Source: Lysobacter arvi (GTDB lineage Bacteria; Pseudomonadota; Gammaproteobacteria; Xanthomonadales; Xanthomonadaceae). From it: a stretch of DNA of 64,000 bases. The notes beneath the pieces are model-generated. The model was not told the DNA's origin and did not search any database. It worked only from the letters and a program-made list of their open reading frames with translations. Positions within the stretch are counted from its first letter, which is position 1, and each line of letters opens with the position of its first letter. The position numbers and the translations under genes were made by a program. Shown here in pieces: positions 54,751-64,000 of this stretch. Where the stretch lies: assembly GCA_031216755.1 (NCBI GenBank), contig JARUHG010000004.1, positions 62,001 to 126,000 of the forward strand, in the 5' to 3' direction.

Positions 54751-55551
54751 ATGCACCTGCGCCTGCTTTCCGTGTTCGTTATGACGGCCCTGGCGGCGCC
54801 GGTGGCTTCCGCCGCGGAGGAAAGCGCCGACGAACTGGCGAAGAAACTGTCGAACCCCGTCGCTTCGATGATCAGCATCCCGCTGCAGTACAACGCCGAT
54901 TTCGGCTACGGAAGCGAGGACGGGACGAAGCAGACGCTGAACGTCCAGCCGGTGATCCCGGCGTCGATCTCGCAGGACTGGAACCTGATCACGCGCGTGA
55001 TCGCGCCGGTGATCTACCAGGAGGACATCGCCGGCAGCTCCGGAAGCCAGTTCGGACTCGGCAACATCACGCCCACGTTCTTCTTCTCGCCCAAGCAACC
55101 CACCGCCGGCGGCGTGACGTGGGGCGCGGGCCCGGTGCTCCTGCTGCCCACGGCCAGCGACGACCTGCTCGGCGTCGACGAATGGGGCGCCGGGCCAAGC
55201 GTGCTCGTGCTGCGGCAGGGCAGGCACTGGACGGTCGGTGCGCTCGCCAACCACATCTGGTCCTTCGGCGGCTCGGCGAACGATCCGGACATCAGCAATA
55301 CGTTCCTGCAGCCGTTCTTCGCGCGCCAGTTCGCCGGCGGCCGCACGCTCACCTTCAACTCCGAATCCACCTACGACTGGGAAAACCAGCAGTGGACCGT
55401 GCCGATCAACGTCGTCTACTCGAAGGTGACGCGCATCGGCGGGCAGTCGCTGAGTTTCGGCGGAGGCGTCCGCGCGTACCTGGACGCGCCGCGCGGCGGA
55501 CCCGACTGGGGCGTGCGTCTGCTCGTGACGTTCCTGGTGCCGGAGCGCTGA
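54751..55551 (+). CDS. Outer-membrane MetA-pathway-type transporter protein
   Basis: 266 aa. Signal peptide MHLRLLSVFVMTALAAPVAS. The mature part, LSNPVASMISIPLQYNADFG, FGLGNITPTFFFSPKQP and WTVGALANHIWSFGGSAN, matches the PF13557-type 'phenol degradation' barrels common in Xanthomonadaceae. It precedes the surface-antigen gene with a one-base TGATG overlap. Confidence 0.8.
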   Translation: MHLRLLSVFVMTALAAPVASAAEESADELAKKLSNPVASMISIPLQYNADFGYGSEDGTKQTLNVQPVIPASISQDWNLITRVIAPVIYQEDIAGSSGSQFGLGNITPTFFFSPKQPTAGGVTWGAGPVLLLPTASDDLLGVDEWGAGPSVLVLRQGRHWTVGALANHIWSFGGSANDPDISNTFLQPFFARQFAGGRTLTFNSESTYDWENQQWTVPINVVYSKVTRIGGQSLSFGGGVRAYLDAPRGGPDWGVRLLVTFLVPER

Positions 55552-56762
55552 TGCGCCGCGTCGCCGCCACGTGCGCGCTGCTTCTCGGGGGCGCAACCAG
55601 CGTCGGCACCGCCGACGCGCAGATGCAGGCGGCAGACGCGAGCGCGTCGCCTGCGTCCGAGCAAGCCCGCGAAAAGCCCGGCCTGCGCGCGTTGCTCCAC
55701 GATCCGAAGGACGGCAAATTCGACATGTCGCGCTGGCTGCTGGATCGAAAGGGGTTCCTGCCCGTGCCGATCATCGTCAGCGATCCGGCCGTCGGCTATG
55801 GCGGCGGCCTGGCCGCACTGTTCTTCCACCGGCCCGCAGGCGCGGCGACGACGCGCACCACCGCCGATGGTCGGCAGCAACTCGTGCCGCCCAACATCTT
55901 CGGCGGCATGGCCATGAAGACCGAGAACGGTACGCATGCCTACGGCGGCGGCGCGATGCTGCACTTCAAGGACGATCGCTGGCGTTACACCGGCGGCATC
56001 GCGAAGACCTCGATCAACCTGGACTTCTACACGCCCGGCCGCTTCACCGAACCTCTTGCGATCGGCTACAACGCCGAGGGCGTGGTCGCACTGCAGAAGG
56101 TCGCGCGCCGACTCGGCGACGAGAACCTGTTCCTCGGCGTGTCGTGGACCTACATGGACCTGGACCTGAGCTTCGACGTGGACGAGGACGCGCAGCGCTT
56201 CACGCCCAAGGAGCGGGCGCAGACCACGTCCGGCCTGGGCGCGTACCTGCAGTACGACCAGCGCGACAACCCGTTCACGCCCAACAGCGGCTGGCTGGGG
56301 CAGATCGACGCCAACTTCTACGACGACGCGTTCGGCAGCGACACGACGTTCCAGAGCTACCGCTCGCACGTGTTCGCTTACCTGCCCATCGGCGGCGAGC
56401 GCTTCGTGCTGGGCGGCCGCGCCGATGTGCGCTGGGCGAACGGCGACATTCCGTTCTACCGGCTGCCCTTCATCGACCTGCGCGGCGTCGGCTCGGCGCG
56501 CTACGCCGACACGCGTGCCGCCACGCTGGAAACCGAACTGCGCTGGAACGCCACGCCGCGCTGGGCGCTCATCGGCTTCGTCGGCGCGGGCCGCACGTGG
56601 GGCCGGCACAACGGATTCGACGAAGCGCCGAGCCAGGTCGCGAAAGGAGCCGGCGTCCGCTACAAGATCGCGAGCGCGCTCGGCCTGTACACCGGCGTCG
56701 ATTACGCCTGGGGACCGGAAGACGAAACCTTCTACGTGCAGGTCGGCAGCGCCTGGCGCTGA
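55551..56762 (+). CDS. BamA/TamA-family (surface antigen D15-type) outer-membrane barrel
   Basis: 403 aa with a signal peptide (about 1-24). No POTRA repeats; the protein goes straight into a barrel: DPAVGYGGGLAALFFHRPAG, YLQYDQRDNPFTPNSGWLGQ (the D15 'RDNPxxPxxG' motif), RLPFIDLRGVGSARYADTRA with the RGV motif, and a C-terminal VQVGSAWR. Such POTRA-less members have unknown substrates. Last gene of the 51.1-56.8 kb operon. Confidence 0.85.
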   Translation: MRRVAATCALLLGGATSVGTADAQMQAADASASPASEQAREKPGLRALLHDPKDGKFDMSRWLLDRKGFLPVPIIVSDPAVGYGGGLAALFFHRPAGAATTRTTADGRQQLVPPNIFGGMAMKTENGTHAYGGGAMLHFKDDRWRYTGGIAKTSINLDFYTPGRFTEPLAIGYNAEGVVALQKVARRLGDENLFLGVSWTYMDLDLSFDVDEDAQRFTPKERAQTTSGLGAYLQYDQRDNPFTPNSGWLGQIDANFYDDAFGSDTTFQSYRSHVFAYLPIGGERFVLGGRADVRWANGDIPFYRLPFIDLRGVGSARYADTRAATLETELRWNATPRWALIGFVGAGRTWGRHNGFDEAPSQVAKGAGVRYKIASALGLYTGVDYAWGPEDETFYVQVGSAWR

Positions 56763-56771
56763 GCGCACCCG

Positions 56772-57236
56772 TCACTCCGCGGGCGGCGCCTCGCCGCGTT
56801 CTCCATGGGGCTGTCGCTGGCGGTGTGCCTTCCGCGCCGCTTCGCGCACCGCCGAGCCGCGCCGCCTCGATTCGCTGTGTTCGCGTGCCAGCCGCGCAAG
56901 GTCCTCGTAGCGCTTGCGCAGGCGATCGAGCTCCGCCTGATCCAGTTCCTCCAGGTCGAGCAGCGCGTTTTCCGCCATGCGCGAGGCGCGGATGAGTTCG
57001 TCCAGCTTGATCTGCATCGCCTCGGTGTCGCGGTTCTGCGTGTTCTGGATCAGGAACACCATCAGGAACGTGATGATGGTCGTGCCGGTGTTGATCACCA
57101 GCTGCCACGTATCGCTGAAGCCGAACAGCGGGCCGCTCACCAGCCACGCCACCACGACCAGTACCGCCAGCCCGAAGCACGAGGCGTTTCCGGTCCAGCG
57201 CGCGGCGCCCTTGGCGAACTTGCTGTGCCAGTCCAT
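56772..57236 (-). CDS. Low-affinity iron permease family protein
   Basis: 154 aa from the ATG at 57236. Two membrane segments (about 21-38 and 47-64) carry WLVSGPLFGFSDTWQLVINT followed by GTTIITFLMVFLIQNTQNRD, the PF04120 signature; a helical, charged tail follows (EELDQAELDRLRKRYEDLAR). Fungal members move iron, while bacterial ones are uncharacterised. Convergent with the envelope operon, nine bases apart. Confidence 0.85.
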   Translation of the reverse strand: MDWHSKFAKGAARWTGNASCFGLAVLVVVAWLVSGPLFGFSDTWQLVINTGTTIITFLMVFLIQNTQNRDTEAMQIKLDELIRASRMAENALLDLEELDQAELDRLRKRYEDLARLAREHSESRRRGSAVREAARKAHRQRQPHGERGEAPPAE

Positions 57237-57319
57237 ACGCCATGTCGTGGCGCGGCCCATCGCCGCGACAAGACCATCCGCCGCGGCAGGGAAAATCCAC
57301 GTGAACAGCGGTTTCGTGA

Positions 57320-57598
<279 letters not shown>

Positions 57599-57605
57599 CC
57601 GCACG

Positions 57606-58775
57606 ATGGCGGCCGGCGGAGCCTGGACCTCCACCGCAGCGGACATGCGACGCGCACGCTGCGCGGATCGCGCCGGCTGCGTCGTCGAACTGGTGCGGCG
57701 CGAGCGGCGCACCGAACATGAAGCGGCCACCGGCCGCTGGGTCGGCGAGCGCGCCGCCGCGCTGCTCGGTTTCGGCTACGGCGGCGTGCACGCGCCCGGC
57801 GCGCATTACCCTGCACCGCCCTTCTTCGTGCCGGACACCACGTTGCTCGCGTCGGAGGCCGAGGAACTCGGGATCACGGGACCGCAACACCTGCTGGGCG
57901 GCGTCGTGCCGCACGCGTTCGTGGGAACGAAGACCATCACGCATCCCCTCGTCGACGGTGCGCGCGCGAAACCCGAAGGCTGGTGCGACGCCCTGGGGCG
58001 TGCGCTCGAGGACGTGACCCTGCCGGGCTTCGCGGCGTTCAGCGTGGACGACGTGGGGCGTGCCGCGCGCTCGCTGTTCGAGCAGGGACTGCCGGCGCGG
58101 ATCAAGCGCGCCGACGGAATCGGCGGACTCGGGCAATCCGTCGCGACCGAGCGCAAGTCCCTCGACGCCGCGCTCGCGCATCTGGATCCGGAGTCGATCG
58201 CGCAGGTCGGCGCCGTCGTCGAACTCAATCTCAAGCCGGTGAAGACCTACAGCGTCGGCACCGTGGCCCTCGGACCGCACCGCATCGCCTACCTGGGCAT
58301 GCAACGGCTCACGCGCAACCGGTCCGAACGGCCGGTGTACGGCGGTTCATCGCTCGCGTGCATCCGCGGGGACCTCGGCGATCTGCTGGCGACGCTGGAC
58401 GACGAAGCGGAACGCCGCGTCCTGCGCTGCGCGATCCGCTACGACGCGGAAGTCTCGCGTGCCTATCCATCGTTCTTCGCGTCGCGACGAAACTACGACG
58501 TGGCGCTCGGCGTGGACCCGTCCGGCATGCCGCGCACCGGTGTGCTCGAGCAGTCCTGGCGCGTGGGCGGGGCGACTCCGGCGGAGATCCTCGCGCTGGA
58601 GGCGATGCATCGCGACCCGCTGCTGGCCCACGTGAATGTGTCGACGCACGAACTGCACGAGTGCGTCGATCCGCCGCTGGGCGCGCAGGTCTCCTTCCGT
58701 GGCGACGATCCGCACGTGGGTCCGATGACGAAGTACGCCATGCTCGACGCGCAGGGCGATGCGCATGGACGTTAG
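57606..58775 (+). CDS. DUF3182 family protein
   Basis: 389 aa. GERAAALLGFGYGGVHAPGA near residue 47, PHAFVGTKTITHPLV, then VVELNLKPVKTYSVGTVALG and DVALGVDPSGMPRTGVLEQS follow the DUF3182 pattern; the layout with a Lys- and Glu-rich middle recalls ATP-grasp ligases, but this is not proven. The end overlaps the start of the alpha/beta hydrolase by 17 bases, and the family commonly neighbours that hydrolase. Confidence 0.85.
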   Translation: MAAGGAWTSTAADMRRARCADRAGCVVELVRRERRTEHEAATGRWVGERAAALLGFGYGGVHAPGAHYPAPPFFVPDTTLLASEAEELGITGPQHLLGGVVPHAFVGTKTITHPLVDGARAKPEGWCDALGRALEDVTLPGFAAFSVDDVGRAARSLFEQGLPARIKRADGIGGLGQSVATERKSLDAALAHLDPESIAQVGAVVELNLKPVKTYSVGTVALGPHRIAYLGMQRLTRNRSERPVYGGSSLACIRGDLGDLLATLDDEAERRVLRCAIRYDAEVSRAYPSFFASRRNYDVALGVDPSGMPRTGVLEQSWRVGGATPAEILALEAMHRDPLLAHVNVSTHELHECVDPPLGAQVSFRGDDPHVGPMTKYAMLDAQGDAHGR

Positions 58776-59553
58776 CCTCCAGACCATCGAACTGGCGGTC
58801 GAGCAGGAACGCATCAGCGGGACCGTGCTTTCGCCGCCGTCGAGGTTGCCGGGCGTGTTGTTCGTACACGGCTGGGGCGGCAGCCAGGAGCACGACCTGG
58901 TGCGCGCGCGCGAGGCCGCCGGCATCGGCTGCGTGTGCCTCACGTTCGATCTGCGCGGCCACGAGCGCACCGCGCGGCATTGGGAGAAGGTCAATCGTCC
59001 GCAGAACCTCGCCGACCTGCTCGCCGCCTACGATTGGCTGGCCGCGCGGCCGAACGTCGATCCGGATGCGATCGCGGTCGTCGGGATCAGTTACGGAGGC
59101 TACCTGGCGGCGCTGATGACCGCGCAGCGCCCGGTGCGCTGGCTCGCGCTGCGCTCGCCGGCCATCTACCGCGACGAGGGGTGGGAGCGGCCGAAGCTGC
59201 AGCTGCACATCGACACCGACCTGGTGGCGTATCGGCAGCGTCGCATCGACTGGCAGGAGAACGCCGTGCTGCGCGCATGCGCGGACTATCGCGGGCACGC
59301 GCTGCTGGTCGCGGCCGAACACGATACCGTCGTACCGCATCCGGTGATCGACAATTACGCGAACGCGCTCCACAACACGCGTTCGCTGACGCGGCGCGTG
59401 ATCGAAGGCGCCGACCACGCGTTCTCGCAGAAAGCGGCGCAGAAGGCGTACCAGACGATCCTGATCAAGTGGCTCGCGGAAATGATCATGGGTGCGCGCG
59501 AAGAAGCGGCGCTGGCGCGGTTGCGGGAGCGCAAGGTCGCGGAGTCGGAGTAG
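58759..59553 (+). CDS. Alpha/beta hydrolase (DUF3182-associated)
   Basis: 264 aa (or 262 from the second ATG at 58765). Oxyanion region GVLFVHGWGGSQEHDL, nucleophile elbow AVVGISYGGYLAAL (Ser about 117), acid in VAAEHDTVVP and final His in EGADHAF. Cytosolic, substrate unknown. It overlaps DUF3182, so the two are expressed together. Confidence 0.88.
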   Translation: MRMDVSLQTIELAVEQERISGTVLSPPSRLPGVLFVHGWGGSQEHDLVRAREAAGIGCVCLTFDLRGHERTARHWEKVNRPQNLADLLAAYDWLAARPNVDPDAIAVVGISYGGYLAALMTAQRPVRWLALRSPAIYRDEGWERPKLQLHIDTDLVAYRQRRIDWQENAVLRACADYRGHALLVAAEHDTVVPHPVIDNYANALHNTRSLTRRVIEGADHAFSQKAAQKAYQTILIKWLAEMIMGAREEAALARLRERKVAESE

Positions 59554-59666
59554 CGCGGCGAAAGCCGGACACGGCGGCGGCGTCCGGGCACTGCGTTCCC
59601 GGCAACGATGTCATCGTCAGCCCGCGAAGGCGACCGCGCGCGCCAGCGACGCACGCGCGGGGTGGC

Positions 59667-60668
59667 TCACCCGTACGGCCCGCCCATCACCGGCAGCACG
59701 ATGCCGTTGATGTAGGACGAGCACACCGGCGAAGCCAGGAACACGTACGCCGGCGAGAGCTCTTCCGGTTGCGCGGGCCGGCCCATGTCGCTGGATTCGC
59801 CGAACTTCGCGACGTCCTTCGCGGAACGGTCGGCAGGGTTGAGCGGCGTCCACACCGGGCCCGGCGCGACGGCGTTCACCCGGATGCCGCGTTCGAGCAG
59901 GTTGCTGGCGAGCGACTTGGTGAAGGCGTGGATTGCCCCCTTCGTCGCCGAGTAATCCAGCAATTGCTTGGAGCCGAACAGTCCCGTTTCCGAACCCGAG
60001 TTGATGATGCAGCCGCCGCTCGGCAGATGCCTGAGCGCGGCGCGCGCCATGTGGAAGTAGCCCGCGATATTGGTTTGCAGCGTTTCCTGCAGGTGCTCGT
60101 CGGTGAGGTCTTCGAGCGACTGGGTGTGCATCTGGAAGGCCGCGTTGTTGACGAGGATGTCCAGCTTGCCGAACGCCTGCACCGTCGCGGCGACGGCGCC
60201 CTCGCAGAACTTCGCGTTTTTGACGTCGCCCGGGACCAGCAGGCACTTGCGGCCTTCCTTCTCCACGGCCGCGCGCGTTTCCTCCGCGTCCTCATGCTCG
60301 TTGAGGTAGACGATGGCGACGTCCGCGCCTTCGCGTGCGAACAGCACCGCCACGGCGCGACCGATGCCAGAATCGCCGCCGGTGATGATCGCCACCTTGT
60401 CCTGCAGCTTGCCGCTGCCGCGGTAATCCGGTGCGAGATAGCGCGGGCGCGGATCGAGTTCGTGTTCGCGGCCCGGCTTGTCCTGATGCTGTGCCGGCAG
60501 CGGATTCTCGGGTTGTTTGCGCGTGCCGGCCTGCACCGGCTTCTTTTCCGATGTCGATTGGCCGGCGTCCTGCTTGCCCGCTTCCTTCGCTTCGACCTGA
60601 TCCTGGATCGCCTGCTGCTTCGCCGCGGTGCCTTCGGCGTTCGACACCGGCTTCTTCTCTCTCGCCAT
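59667..60668 (-). CDS. SDR-family oxidoreductase with charged N-terminal extension
   Basis: 333 aa from the ATG at 60668 (GGAG eight bases upstream). Residues 1-90 are a Lys/Glu/Gln-rich extension (MAREKKPVSNAEGTAAKQQA onward); the Rossmann domain then begins VAIITGGDSGIGRAVAVLF, with NNAAFQ and the catalytic YSATKGA (Tyr-x3-Lys), ending VMGGPYG. This is the YghA/YdaD-like group of NADP-dependent dehydrogenases, often found in general-stress clusters. Confidence 0.92.
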   Translation of the reverse strand: MAREKKPVSNAEGTAAKQQAIQDQVEAKEAGKQDAGQSTSEKKPVQAGTRKQPENPLPAQHQDKPGREHELDPRPRYLAPDYRGSGKLQDKVAIITGGDSGIGRAVAVLFAREGADVAIVYLNEHEDAEETRAAVEKEGRKCLLVPGDVKNAKFCEGAVAATVQAFGKLDILVNNAAFQMHTQSLEDLTDEHLQETLQTNIAGYFHMARAALRHLPSGGCIINSGSETGLFGSKQLLDYSATKGAIHAFTKSLASNLLERGIRVNAVAPGPVWTPLNPADRSAKDVAKFGESSDMGRPAQPEELSPAYVFLASPVCSSYINGIVLPVMGGPYG

Positions 60669-60696
60669 GTTGCGTTCTCCTTCGACCGGCAACAGA

Positions 60697-60722
60697 ACGC
60701 CCGGGTGCGGACACCCGGGCGT
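60697..60722. repeat. Hairpin between BON and SDR genes
   Basis: Perfect 11-bp stem acgcccgggtg/cacccgggcgt with a four-base loop. No long T-tract, so a weak terminator or mRNA-stabilising stem between the two minus-strand genes. Confidence 0.6.
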
Positions 60723-60765
60723 CTGTCGCCCGCTCGGCCCCGCAGGACCGTCTGCCCTTGCGTCG

Positions 60766-61128
60766 TTACTTGTTGCCGCCCTTGGCGACGGTGAGCCCGC
60801 TCGCATCGACGCTCTTCACGCCCTTGATGCCCTTGGCGACGGTCACCGCCTTGTCGTGCTTGGCCTTGCTGTCGACGGTGCCCGAGAGTTTCACGACACC
60901 GTTGGTGGTATCGACGTCGATTTCCGTGCCGGGCACGTCGGACGTCGCCATCAGGTCGGCCTTCACCTTGGTGGTGATCCAGGTGTCGTTGACCGGCTGC
61001 GCGGAATCGCCTTCCTCTTCGGCCTCGGTCTGGGTGCGATCCTGCGCGAAGGCCATCGCCGGCGCGGCGATCATCGCGGCCGCGCCGAAGACGGCGGCGA
61101 ACAGGGTCGTATTCGTACGGATCTTCAT
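60766..61128 (-). CDS. BON-domain periplasmic protein
   Basis: 120 aa with a signal peptide (about 1-28). The BON domain spans about 47-115: NDTWITTKVKADLMATSDVP, TTNGVVKLSGTVDSKAKHDK and IKGVKSVDASGL. OsmY-type proteins of this kind are induced by osmotic or membrane stress and bind phospholipids. Cotranscription with the SDR downstream is possible through the hairpin at 60697-60722. Confidence 0.88.
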   Translation of the reverse strand: MKIRTNTTLFAAVFGAAAMIAAPAMAFAQDRTQTEAEEEGDSAQPVNDTWITTKVKADLMATSDVPGTEIDVDTTNGVVKLSGTVDSKAKHDKAVTVAKGIKGVKSVDASGLTVAKGGNK

Positions 61129-61254
61129 GTCGTGGCTCCGCTGGAGAGGTCCCGACAGCTTTCGGCGCGCGTGCGTATATCCACGTGAAATCCGCGATAT
61201 CGCGCGTTCCGCGCCGGGCCTTCGTTCACCGATGCGAAACCCGCGTGTACGCGT

Positions 61255-62205
61255 TCAGCGTGTTGCGCGCGCCAACCGCAGCGCCGCGTCGAGCGCGTCG
61301 AGCGAAGTCGCGGCGACGTTCGGTACGACGCCGGTGCGTTCCCAGTTCGTGCGCGTGATCGGATTGACCGGCGAGCCGTCCGAAACGAACACGCTGAAGC
61401 CATCGCCGACGTCGATCGTCGCGCCCGGATTGGCCGCGCCTGCGCTGCGCTCGCCCACCACGGTCGCGCGCCCGGCACTCTGCAGGGTGTAGGCGAACGA
61501 TTCCGCCGCCGAGCCTGTTCCGCCGTCCACCACCACGTACAGCGGAACCTTCGTGCGTGGCGCCGCGTAAGGCACGCGCGGTGCCTCGCTGAGCGCCTGC
61601 CCGCGCGTGCGGAAGGTGTTGTAGATGTCCGCACCGGGCGCGACGAACGCGCTGGCGAGATAGCCGACCATGTTCGGCGAGCCGCCGCGGCAGCCGCGCA
61701 GGTCGACGATCACCGCGCGCGTGCCGGACAGGCTTGCGAGCGCGGCGTCGATGGCCTCGCGCGCCGGCGCGTCGGCGTCCTCGAACTCGAAGTGCGCGAA
61801 TTCGCCCAGGCGCAGATGGCCGATGTCGCCGGCCAGCGTTTCGGCCGCCACGATGCCGTGGTTCGCCTGCGGTGATGGACGACGCGAACCCGCGACGTGG
61901 GCCGGCATCGCCGCACCGTCGCCGTTCCAGCGCACGCGGAAATGACGGTCGAGCGGTCGCAGCCGTGCCGTGAGCGCGTCCGCCAGCGCCTGCGGCGCCA
62001 GCGTGTCGAATGCGCCGCCGGCCGCGTCGCGGCGCAACTCGTCGGCGATGGCCTTCCCGCGCGCGGGGTCGAAGTAGTTCGCGGCTATGGCGTCGGCCAC
62101 CGCATCGACCCGCTCGCGCGGGACCGGTGCGGCGTGCGCGGCGGACGCCGGAAGGACGAAAGCCGTCAGGCACAGGAGGGCGACGGCGCGGAGCAGCTTC
62201 GGCAT
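61255..62205 (-). CDS. S41-family peptidase
   Basis: 316 aa with a signal peptide (about 1-25). IRBP/C-terminal-processing-protease fold: [40 protein letters not shown] with the catalytic Ser of GSAAE, and [20 protein letters not shown]. It lacks a PDZ domain. Periplasmic, substrate unknown. Divergent from queD with about 90 bases between starts. Confidence 0.88.
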   Translation of the reverse strand: MPKLLRAVALLCLTAFVLPASAAHAAPVPRERVDAVADAIAANYFDPARGKAIADELRRDAAGGAFDTLAPQALADALTARLRPLDRHFRVRWNGDGAAMPAHVAGSRRPSPQANHGIVAAETLAGDIGHLRLGEFAHFEFEDADAPAREAIDAALASLSGTRAVIVDLRGCRGGSPNMVGYLASAFVAPGADIYNTFRTRGQALSEAPRVPYAAPRTKVPLYVVVDGGTGSAAESFAYTLQSAGRATVVGERSAGAANPGATIDVGDGFSVFVSDGSPVNPITRTNWERTGVVPNVAATSLDALDAALRLARATR

Positions 62206-62295
62206 GGCGGAAATCCCCTGGGGTTTTCCTACTGGATGCCGCCGGCGCCGGGAGCGTCGCACCGCCGCGCGACGGGCCGGCGGTACACTGCGCGC

Positions 62296-62649
62296 ATGAA
62301 AATCTTCAAGGCGTTCACGCTCGAAGCCGCGCACCGGCTGCCCCACGTCCCCGAGGGCCACAAGTGCGCGCGCCTGCACGGGCACAGTTTCCGCATCGAG
62401 ATCCACGTCGAGGGCGAGATCGACCCGCACCTTGGCTGGGTCATGGATTTCGCCGATCTCAAGGCGGCATTCAAGCCGCTCTACGACCGGCTCGACCACC
62501 ACTACCTCAACGACATCGAGGGCCTGGAGAATCCCACCAGCGAAGTGCTGGCGAAATGGATCTGGGACCGCCTCAAGCCGTCACTGCCGCTGCTGTCGGA
62601 AGTGGTGGTGCACGAGACCTGCACGTCCGGCTGCCATTACAAGGCGTGA
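62296..62649 (+). CDS. queD: 6-carboxytetrahydropterin synthase
   Basis: 117 aa, normal for QueD. Zinc ligands H13 (LEAAHRL), H28 and H30 (ARLHGHSF), catalytic C24 (HKCARL), and the acid pair ending [13 protein letters not shown]. It makes 6-carboxy-tetrahydropterin from dihydroneopterin triphosphate in queuosine/preQ0 synthesis. Single gene; no other que gene is in the window. Confidence 0.96.
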   Translation: MKIFKAFTLEAAHRLPHVPEGHKCARLHGHSFRIEIHVEGEIDPHLGWVMDFADLKAAFKPLYDRLDHHYLNDIEGLENPTSEVLAKWIWDRLKPSLPLLSEVVVHETCTSGCHYKA

Positions 62650-62674
62650 GCGCGCGGACGCGCGTGCGTCCGCC

Positions 62675-64000
62675 TTATTCCACCTGCGGCCGCAGCAGCG
62701 AACCGAAGGTGAGATACCACGAGCTTTCGCCTTCGTCGTTGCCGCCGTAGGCCAGGAACATCGGACCCAGCGGCGTGCTGAAGCCGATGAACAGGCTGCC
62801 GGCGAGGATCAGGTCGTCGCCGTCCACCTCGTCCTCGCTCGCCCAGACGTTGCCGGTTTCCAGGCTCGCGCCGACGTACATCGGCAGTGAGAACAGGCGG
62901 CTCGTGTTGCCCGTGCGGCGATACATCACCGCGCGCGCGAGCGCGGTCTGCGTGCCGAACAGCGCGCGTTCGTCGAAGCCGGACAGGTTGAGGAAGCCGC
63001 CGAGGAATCCCTGCGTCTGGAAGAAGCTGTCGTTCTCCAGCGCGCTGCTCAGGTGCGCGCCGAGCAGCAGGTGATAGCGTCCCCACGCCTGCGCCCAGTC
63101 CGCGGTGAGGCGCGCGACGTCGCCTTCGACGTTCGCGCCGCCGATGTCGTGGTAGGTCTCCAGGTCGGCGCTCACGCGCAGGCCGCGCGTGGGGAAGTTG
63201 ATGTTGTCCAGCGTGTCCCAGGTCGCGTTGTAGAACACGCCCGCGTACTTCTCCTGGCTGCTGGTGAAATCGCCGGGATTGCCGATCAGCAGATCGCCGC
63301 GATCGCGCCCGGCGACCAGCTCGGCGCTGATCCGCCATTCCGGTTGCGGCGTGTAGCCCGCTTCCAGCGCCACCTGGCGACGATTGACGCGGTACTCGGC
63401 CAGTTGCGCGTCGTCCAGCCACAGCGGGAAGGATTCGTTGCGCAGTTCCAGCGACGGCTTCACGTAGAACGCGCCGGTGTCGCCGAACGGCTGGTAGAAC
63501 TCCGACAACCAGCCGGTGATCCGTCCCAGCCGCAGCACGTTGCGCCACTCGGCGCCGAGCGTGTTGACGTCGTTGAACGTCAGCTCGGCCGAAACCATGT
63601 AGTTGTTGCGGCCGTTGAAGTTGTCGTCCAGCTGGAAACCGAGCTTGCCGAACGCCGACCACGGTTTTTCCGCCGGGATGATCTGCAGGCCGCGCACGCC
63701 GTCGCGTTCGACCAGTCGGTAGTCGATCTGCTGGAAGCGACCGTCGCCGTAGGCGGTCCCGATGGTCTTTTCCAGACGCTCCGCATCGAACGGCTGGTCG
63801 AGGTTCGAGGCCACCGCGCGCTCCACTTCGCGCGTGGCCGACGGCGAGCGGCCATCGACGACGTCGAGGAACGCCACCAGCTTCGGATCGAAATCGCGCT
63901 TGCGCTGGCGGTCGCGGTACGCCGCGTAGGTCGCCTCGTCCACGGCCAGCGCGCGCAGCCGCGGCAGCGCCGCTTCGGCCGCGCGTTCGCCGATCGCGAT
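62675..64000 (-). CDS. Patatin-like phospholipase with BamA-type barrel (PlpD-like), C-terminal part
   Basis: The gene enters from the right end of the window, so the N-terminal part is missing and 441 codons plus stop are visible. The visible part starts with helices (RALAVDEATYAAYRDRQRKR), then a POTRA-like unit (VERAVASNLDQPFDAERLEK onward), then a 16-strand barrel of the surface-antigen type ending GSLLRPQVE. The layout matches PlpD/class A patatin-BamA fusions, which secrete a lipase domain across the outer membrane. The patatin domain itself is outside the window, so that part is inferred. Confidence 0.8.
   Translation of the reverse strand: MAIGERAAEAALPRLRALAVDEATYAAYRDRQRKRDFDPKLVAFLDVVDGRSPSATREVERAVASNLDQPFDAERLEKTIGTAYGDGRFQQIDYRLVERDGVRGLQIIPAEKPWSAFGKLGFQLDDNFNGRNNYMVSAELTFNDVNTLGAEWRNVLRLGRITGWLSEFYQPFGDTGAFYVKPSLELRNESFPLWLDDAQLAEYRVNRRQVALEAGYTPQPEWRISAELVAGRDRGDLLIGNPGDFTSSQEKYAGVFYNATWDTLDNINFPTRGLRVSADLETYHDIGGANVEGDVARLTADWAQAWGRYHLLLGAHLSSALENDSFFQTQGFLGGFLNLSGFDERALFGTQTALARAVMYRRTGNTSRLFSLPMYVGASLETGNVWASEDEVDGDDLILAGSLFIGFSTPLGPMFLAYGGNDEGESSWYLTFGSLLRPQVE

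Noticed and set aside
54621..56762. 713-codon frame including the surface-antigen protein
   Set aside because: The first 310 codons are a shadow of the two upstream barrels; the TGATG at 55551 followed by a signal peptide is the real start.

Overview
The window is high-GC DNA packed with genes in short operons. Its protein set and gene order point to a Xanthomonadaceae gammaproteobacterium of the Lysobacter/Luteimonas type: an aroQ-accB-accC-prmA-DUF3426-fis-purH-purD backbone, groES-groEL with a CIRCE site, cutA-dsbD, DUF6776/bactofilin and BphO/bacteriophytochrome. This assignment rests on family recognition by eye, not on a database search.

Layout. 1-3.3 kb: the end of a small zinc-finger gene, pirin, YceI, a malonic-semialdehyde-reductase-like nitroreductase and an ELM1-type protein. 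3.3-9.3 kb (minus strand): glnE, a DUF6445 protein, and groES-groEL behind a sigma70-like promoter that overlaps CIRCE. 9.3-14.1 kb: a candidate minus-strand RNA with a strong terminator, an XRE regulator, a secreted protein, and the cutA-dsbD-tlpA redox operon. 14.3-27.2 kb: the aroQ/accBC/prmA/fis/purH/purD backbone, interrupted by a TonB-domain protein, two overlapping minus-strand unknowns, a GNAT and an AGCS symporter. 27.3-29.6 kb: a small helical protein and a beta-lactamase-fold hydrolase with a membrane tail.

29.66-36.2 kb looks like an accessory block with visibly less GC-saturated codons. It holds (i) a MazG-like pyrophosphohydrolase next to an 813-aa protein that joins a PD-(D/E)XK nuclease-like N-terminus, a DUF2075/SF1 helicase and a LexA/S24-like C-terminus, the best candidate here for a little-described defence or stress system; (ii) a 308-bp extragenic element with 35-nt inverted ends; and (iii) a PAAR-DUF2235 lipase overlapping a DUF2931 lipoprotein, which reads as an orphan type VI effector-immunity pair.

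36.4-47.2 kb: a membrane transporter-acyltransferase fusion, CD225 and DUF2752 membrane proteins, AmpE, NudC-ErpA, two DUF6776 paralogues around a bactofilin, DUF4126, bacterioferritin plus Fur-boxed bfd, RppH, tRNA-Met and small membrane/helical proteins. 47.4-50.5 kb: an OmpR-type regulator, heme oxygenase and a bacteriophytochrome without a kinase domain. 51.1-56.8 kb: a four-gene envelope operon (W/Y/G-rich secreted protein, two outer-membrane 'phenol pathway/SphA' barrels, a surface-antigen barrel). 56.8-64 kb: a low-affinity iron permease-like protein, stress-type small proteins, DUF3182, alpha/beta hydrolase, SDR, BON protein, S41 peptidase, QueD and the C-terminal part of a patatin/BamA-type protein cut by the window end.

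Dispersed repeats of at least three kinds (GTCATCCC..GCGAA palindromes, CCCGGGTCCCG/CGTAAAAGCG cruciforms, and an AGCCCCTCTCC hairpin) sit between genes. No CRISPR array, rRNA, insertion sequence or integrase gene was seen.
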